A DNA stretch of 64,000 nt from Plasmodiophora brassicae (lineage: Eukaryota > Endomyxa: Phytomyxea > Phytomyxea > Plasmodiophorida), in NCBI GenBank assembly GCA_036867785.1, contig CP145419.1:124001-188000 (forward strand), in the 5' to 3' direction. A model generated the notes under the pieces. That model ran no database searches and was not told where the DNA came from. It was given only the letters and a program-made list of their open reading frames with translations. Position numbers and translations under genes: made by a program. Each line of letters starts with the position of its first letter. Within the stretch, counting starts at the first letter, position 1. Of this stretch, positions 61,653 to 64,000 are shown in pieces.

Positions 61653-62232
61653 CGAAGCAATTAAGGAACTAAATAACCAACCACGCGCCCAGGCTCCTTC
61701 GTGTACGAACAGCTCTACAGAGCGAGATGCGTTGGCGAACGTCTCGAACTTTATGATGATCTGTGAAGAATGTCAATACATTGGTACTTGAATTCACGGT
61801 TGGATAGACTTACACGGCACCCAGTCCTCTTGGCGAACCCTGCGATGAAATTCTTCAGTTCGAGTTGGGTTTCAAACTCCATCCCCGGAGCAGGGACCCA
61901 CAGACAGCATCTTGACCGGTGTCGCCGTCATCAACGTCAATCTCAATCCCCGGTAGATCCGGAAAGCTTGGGCGGCCTCGTCAATGCTCGCCATCTCGAT
62001 CACAACCAGATCAATGCTCGCCATCTCAACTGCCCGCACACAGCTGCTCAGAAATGCGCAGACCCGCAGACTGGCCGCAGTCCTGCAGGCGGCCTGCGGA
62101 AAGCAGCAACTCGCGGGGCAATTTTCGTCCCGCGGGATCAATCGGGGTGTCATCCCGCGGGACGAGAAACAGTTTCCCATCGCTGTGGCCAGGAACGCGC
62201 CCCAATCGGTGCCCCGGCGCCGCACCGTTATA
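61653..62232. other. Repeat-tinged spacer
   Basis: It holds a short direct duplication near 61981-62030 (CAATGCTCGCCATCTC twice) and ends with a hairpin at 62127-62165. Open frames on both strands have no family signature. It may be the remainder of the MULE. Confidence 0.35.
62127..62165. repeat. Hairpin with 13-bp perfect arms
   Basis: CGTCCCGCGGGAT and its exact complement ATCCCGCGGGACG, separated by about 13 bases. It could be a transcription or mRNA stem; no function is shown. Confidence 0.85.
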
Positions 62233-62309
62233 ATGAGCACGTGCAGCCAGCAACGTCCCGATGACGAGAACGTCGACGTGGCTCATGCAGCGACATGGCC
62301 AGCGAAAGC

Positions 62310-62967
62310 AGTGTGCCTGCATCATGGACAAACTTACGTTGCGCCAAGGACCAGCGGACCATCAGATCGGCATGCCAGGATCGCCCATGTAACGTGCAAC
62401 GTGTGTGCCCTACCGGCTCGACGACATTGTCACCCTGACAGATGCCGACAGATTCACCGTGTGCGAGGTCGGAGGACAGGCAGTTGCAGTCGACCCATCT
62501 GACCTTCGCATTATGCATGGATCCTGACGGCTGACGGGATCCCTGTCGCGTCATCGACAACGGTAATTGCTATTTGACCTGAACATCAAAACATGGTACG
62601 CAAAAGAGTACGAAAGTTACGACGACGTTGTCGGGCCGCGGGCAGATGATCAGGAACCGGACGTTGATGCTAACCGCATGTGATAGGAACCGCATACGTG
62701 CACGAACTTGACAAAGCCGGCGCTGGAGTGGTGACCAGCGAGAACGCGGAAATCGTCGCCCTGCATGCCCCGGTCATGTTCTGTCCGAACGGTCCCAATG
62801 GCCAATGGGGAGGTCATTCATACGCGTTTTATTCAAACGACCCGACGGGAACTCAAAGTCTTCAACGGCCTGGGCTCCCGTCTCTTTCATACGTGAAGCA
62901 AAGCGAGCGCGGCCAGCCGCTGGTACTAATAACCGGCCTATCTTGGGAATCGTCATCCAACAAATGA
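62310..62967 (+). CDS. Partly resolved gene, unknown function
   Basis: Plus-strand segments with good coding character: LDDIVTLTDADRFTVCEVGG followed by QAVAVDPSDLRIMHGS; IKTWYAKEYESYDDVVGPRA; and HELDKAGAGVVTSENAEIVA with WGGHSYAFYSNDPTGTQSLQ. They lie in order but need introns I could not fix, so start and joins are open; the last segment stops at 62967. No family recognised. Confidence 0.35.
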
Positions 62968-63204
62968 ACCCCGTACTTCAGAGCTGGGATGGCTGTTGAC
63001 GAATGCGACGCCCCCGTTTTATCTCTACGTACTTATGGAGGCAACTGTTCCTGGGGTAGGTAGTGTGTTCTGGGCTTCGGAATTGTGCAGAGGTGATGGT
63101 GACGTCATGGTGTATCCGGCACGATTCGCTATTTTGGGACACAAACTGCGGTCGGCAGCTTCGGCATTGCCATTGGACGGCCGATCGAACAGGACGACTC
63201 TGCT

Positions 63205-64000
63205 ATGGACGACGATCCGAACCGATACATCGTGGCCGTCACCGATTTCCGGCGCGTTCCTAGATGGCAGGGCGACGCGCTCTGCGGAACGCCCAATCCA
63301 TCGGACGGCATCCAGGCACAGCTGACGACGCTCCTGGGTGGTTGGGCCAGTGGGAAGCGCTTTGATGACATGCCGGACGGCGACATTGGCAAGAATTTCC
63401 TGCTGTCCTTGCCGTTCTTTAAGCAGAAACAGCACGCTGACGCGACCGACGACCCGGTGAGCGCGATCACGTATCTGATCGAGCACCGCAACGACGATGA
63501 CGTGCAGTCGTTGCTCTCGCGAGCGACTTTGACCAAAGCGGTTAAGCACGGGCAGCTTGAACGATTCCCGGGGCTGATGCCGTTCCTGACGAAACTCGCT
63601 CAGGCGGGCCTGGCGTCTGATCGCAATTTACGCGCGTTGTTTGGCGACGAAAGTCGTGTTCGCGGCGTCATGCTTGAAGTCGGGTCGATGCTTGCCCAGC
63701 CACCGCCCGCTGGATCGCCAGCCGAGATAATGATGCGGGCCTACACCGACGGGACGCTTCGTGCAAGGCCGCTACCATGTGCCCAATGTGGATACCTGCC
63801 TGACGACACCAAGAACCTCATCTGCGCAGGCTGTAAGTCAGTCGCGTACTGCTGCCGAGATTGCCAGAAGGAGAACTGGCCTCTGCATCGTCCCGACTGC
63901 CTTCGTAAGCAGGGCCGCCCTGTTCCCGAGCAGGCTGAACGGGTCGCGGAGCGAATTCGGCAGGCCAAGTACGACGAGATCGCGGAGAGGACGAGGGCGG
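63205..64000 (+). CDS. MYND zinc-finger protein, partial at right edge
   Basis: An open frame from ATG 63205 (MDDDPNRYIVAVTDFRRVPR) runs off the right edge, over 265 codons without a stop. After a helical region (YLIEHRNDDDVQSLLSRATL, GQLERFPGLMPFLTKLAQAG) comes a complete MYND finger: CAQCGYLPDDTKNLICAGCK, SVAYCCRDCQKENW, HRPDC. MYND fingers bind proline-rich peptides and mediate protein contacts. The frame stays open upstream of 63205, so an earlier start or exon is possible. The helical part may be ankyrin-free armadillo-like. Identity beyond the finger is unknown. Confidence 0.75.
   Translation, partial: MDDDPNRYIVAVTDFRRVPRWQGDALCGTPNPSDGIQAQLTTLLGGWASGKRFDDMPDGDIGKNFLLSLPFFKQKQHADATDDPVSAITYLIEHRNDDDVQSLLSRATLTKAVKHGQLERFPGLMPFLTKLAQAGLASDRNLRALFGDESRVRGVMLEVGSMLAQPPPAGSPAEIMMRAYTDGTLRARPLPCAQCGYLPDDTKNLICAGCKSVAYCCRDCQKENWPLHRPDCLRKQGRPVPEQAERVAERIRQAKYDEIAERTRA

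Noticed and set aside
1-64000. rRNA, tRNA and CRISPR arrays
   Set aside because: No conserved rRNA segments, no cloverleaf with A/B boxes that I could support, and no regularly spaced direct repeats with unique spacers. The inverted repeats found are palindromes, not arrays.

Overview
The window is nuclear DNA of a eukaryotic microbe. It is GC-rich and gene-dense on both strands, and most genes are cut by tiny GT-AG introns, mostly 46-67 nt. I joined exons by hand from splice sites, codon phase and family alignments remembered, not run. The gene set points to a flagellated, mitochondriate protist: a B9D2-like transition-zone protein, a p25-alpha protein, a YHM2-type carrier, ETF-beta and a PPR protein. 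A rhizarian such as a plasmodiophorid would fit, but nothing here proves the lineage. I saw no rRNA, tRNA or CRISPR.

Layout. 0-7.3 kb: end of a WD40-like gene, then two tandem paralogous secreted-protein genes, the first split by a whole-looking Ty1/Copia retrotransposon (identical LTRs, 5-bp target duplication). 7.4-15 kb, all minus: a basic hypothetical gene, a gp78/AMFR-like membrane ubiquitin ligase, two partly resolved genes, and a complete YHM2-like carrier. 15-25 kb: a GT90/CAP10 glycosyltransferase gene whose longest intron is a TIR/TSD DNA transposon, a DDX42-like helicase, BRAP2-like, PPIL1-like cyclophilin and p25-alpha genes. 25-44 kb: secreted and receptor-like genes, including an LRR-REJ-GPS-7TM adhesion-GPCR-like gene and two tandem LRR single-pass receptors built from the same LRR ectodomain, plus a sphingomyelinase-like hydrolase, a Reeler-like protein and a GH114-like hydrolase. 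43.8-44.7 kb: a cluster of palindromes. 45-57 kb: PPR, CAP, ETF-beta, ataxin-2, double-ML, B9D2, a membrane protein and a RhoGAP. 57-62 kb: a repeat-rich stretch with a Copia fossil, MULE transposase and ULP1-like remnants, a long inverted repeat and a captured host-gene fragment. The window ends in a MYND zinc-finger gene.

Themes: ER quality control (gp78), splicing (DDX42, PPIL1), mitochondrial metabolism and RNA handling (YHM2, ETFB, PPR), cilium and cytoskeleton (B9D2, p25-alpha, RhoGAP), and a large secreted/cell-surface repertoire. The strongest unusual signal is the transposon at 15297-15940: its ends plus the target duplication supply GT and AG, and removing it by splicing keeps the glycosyltransferase frame open.
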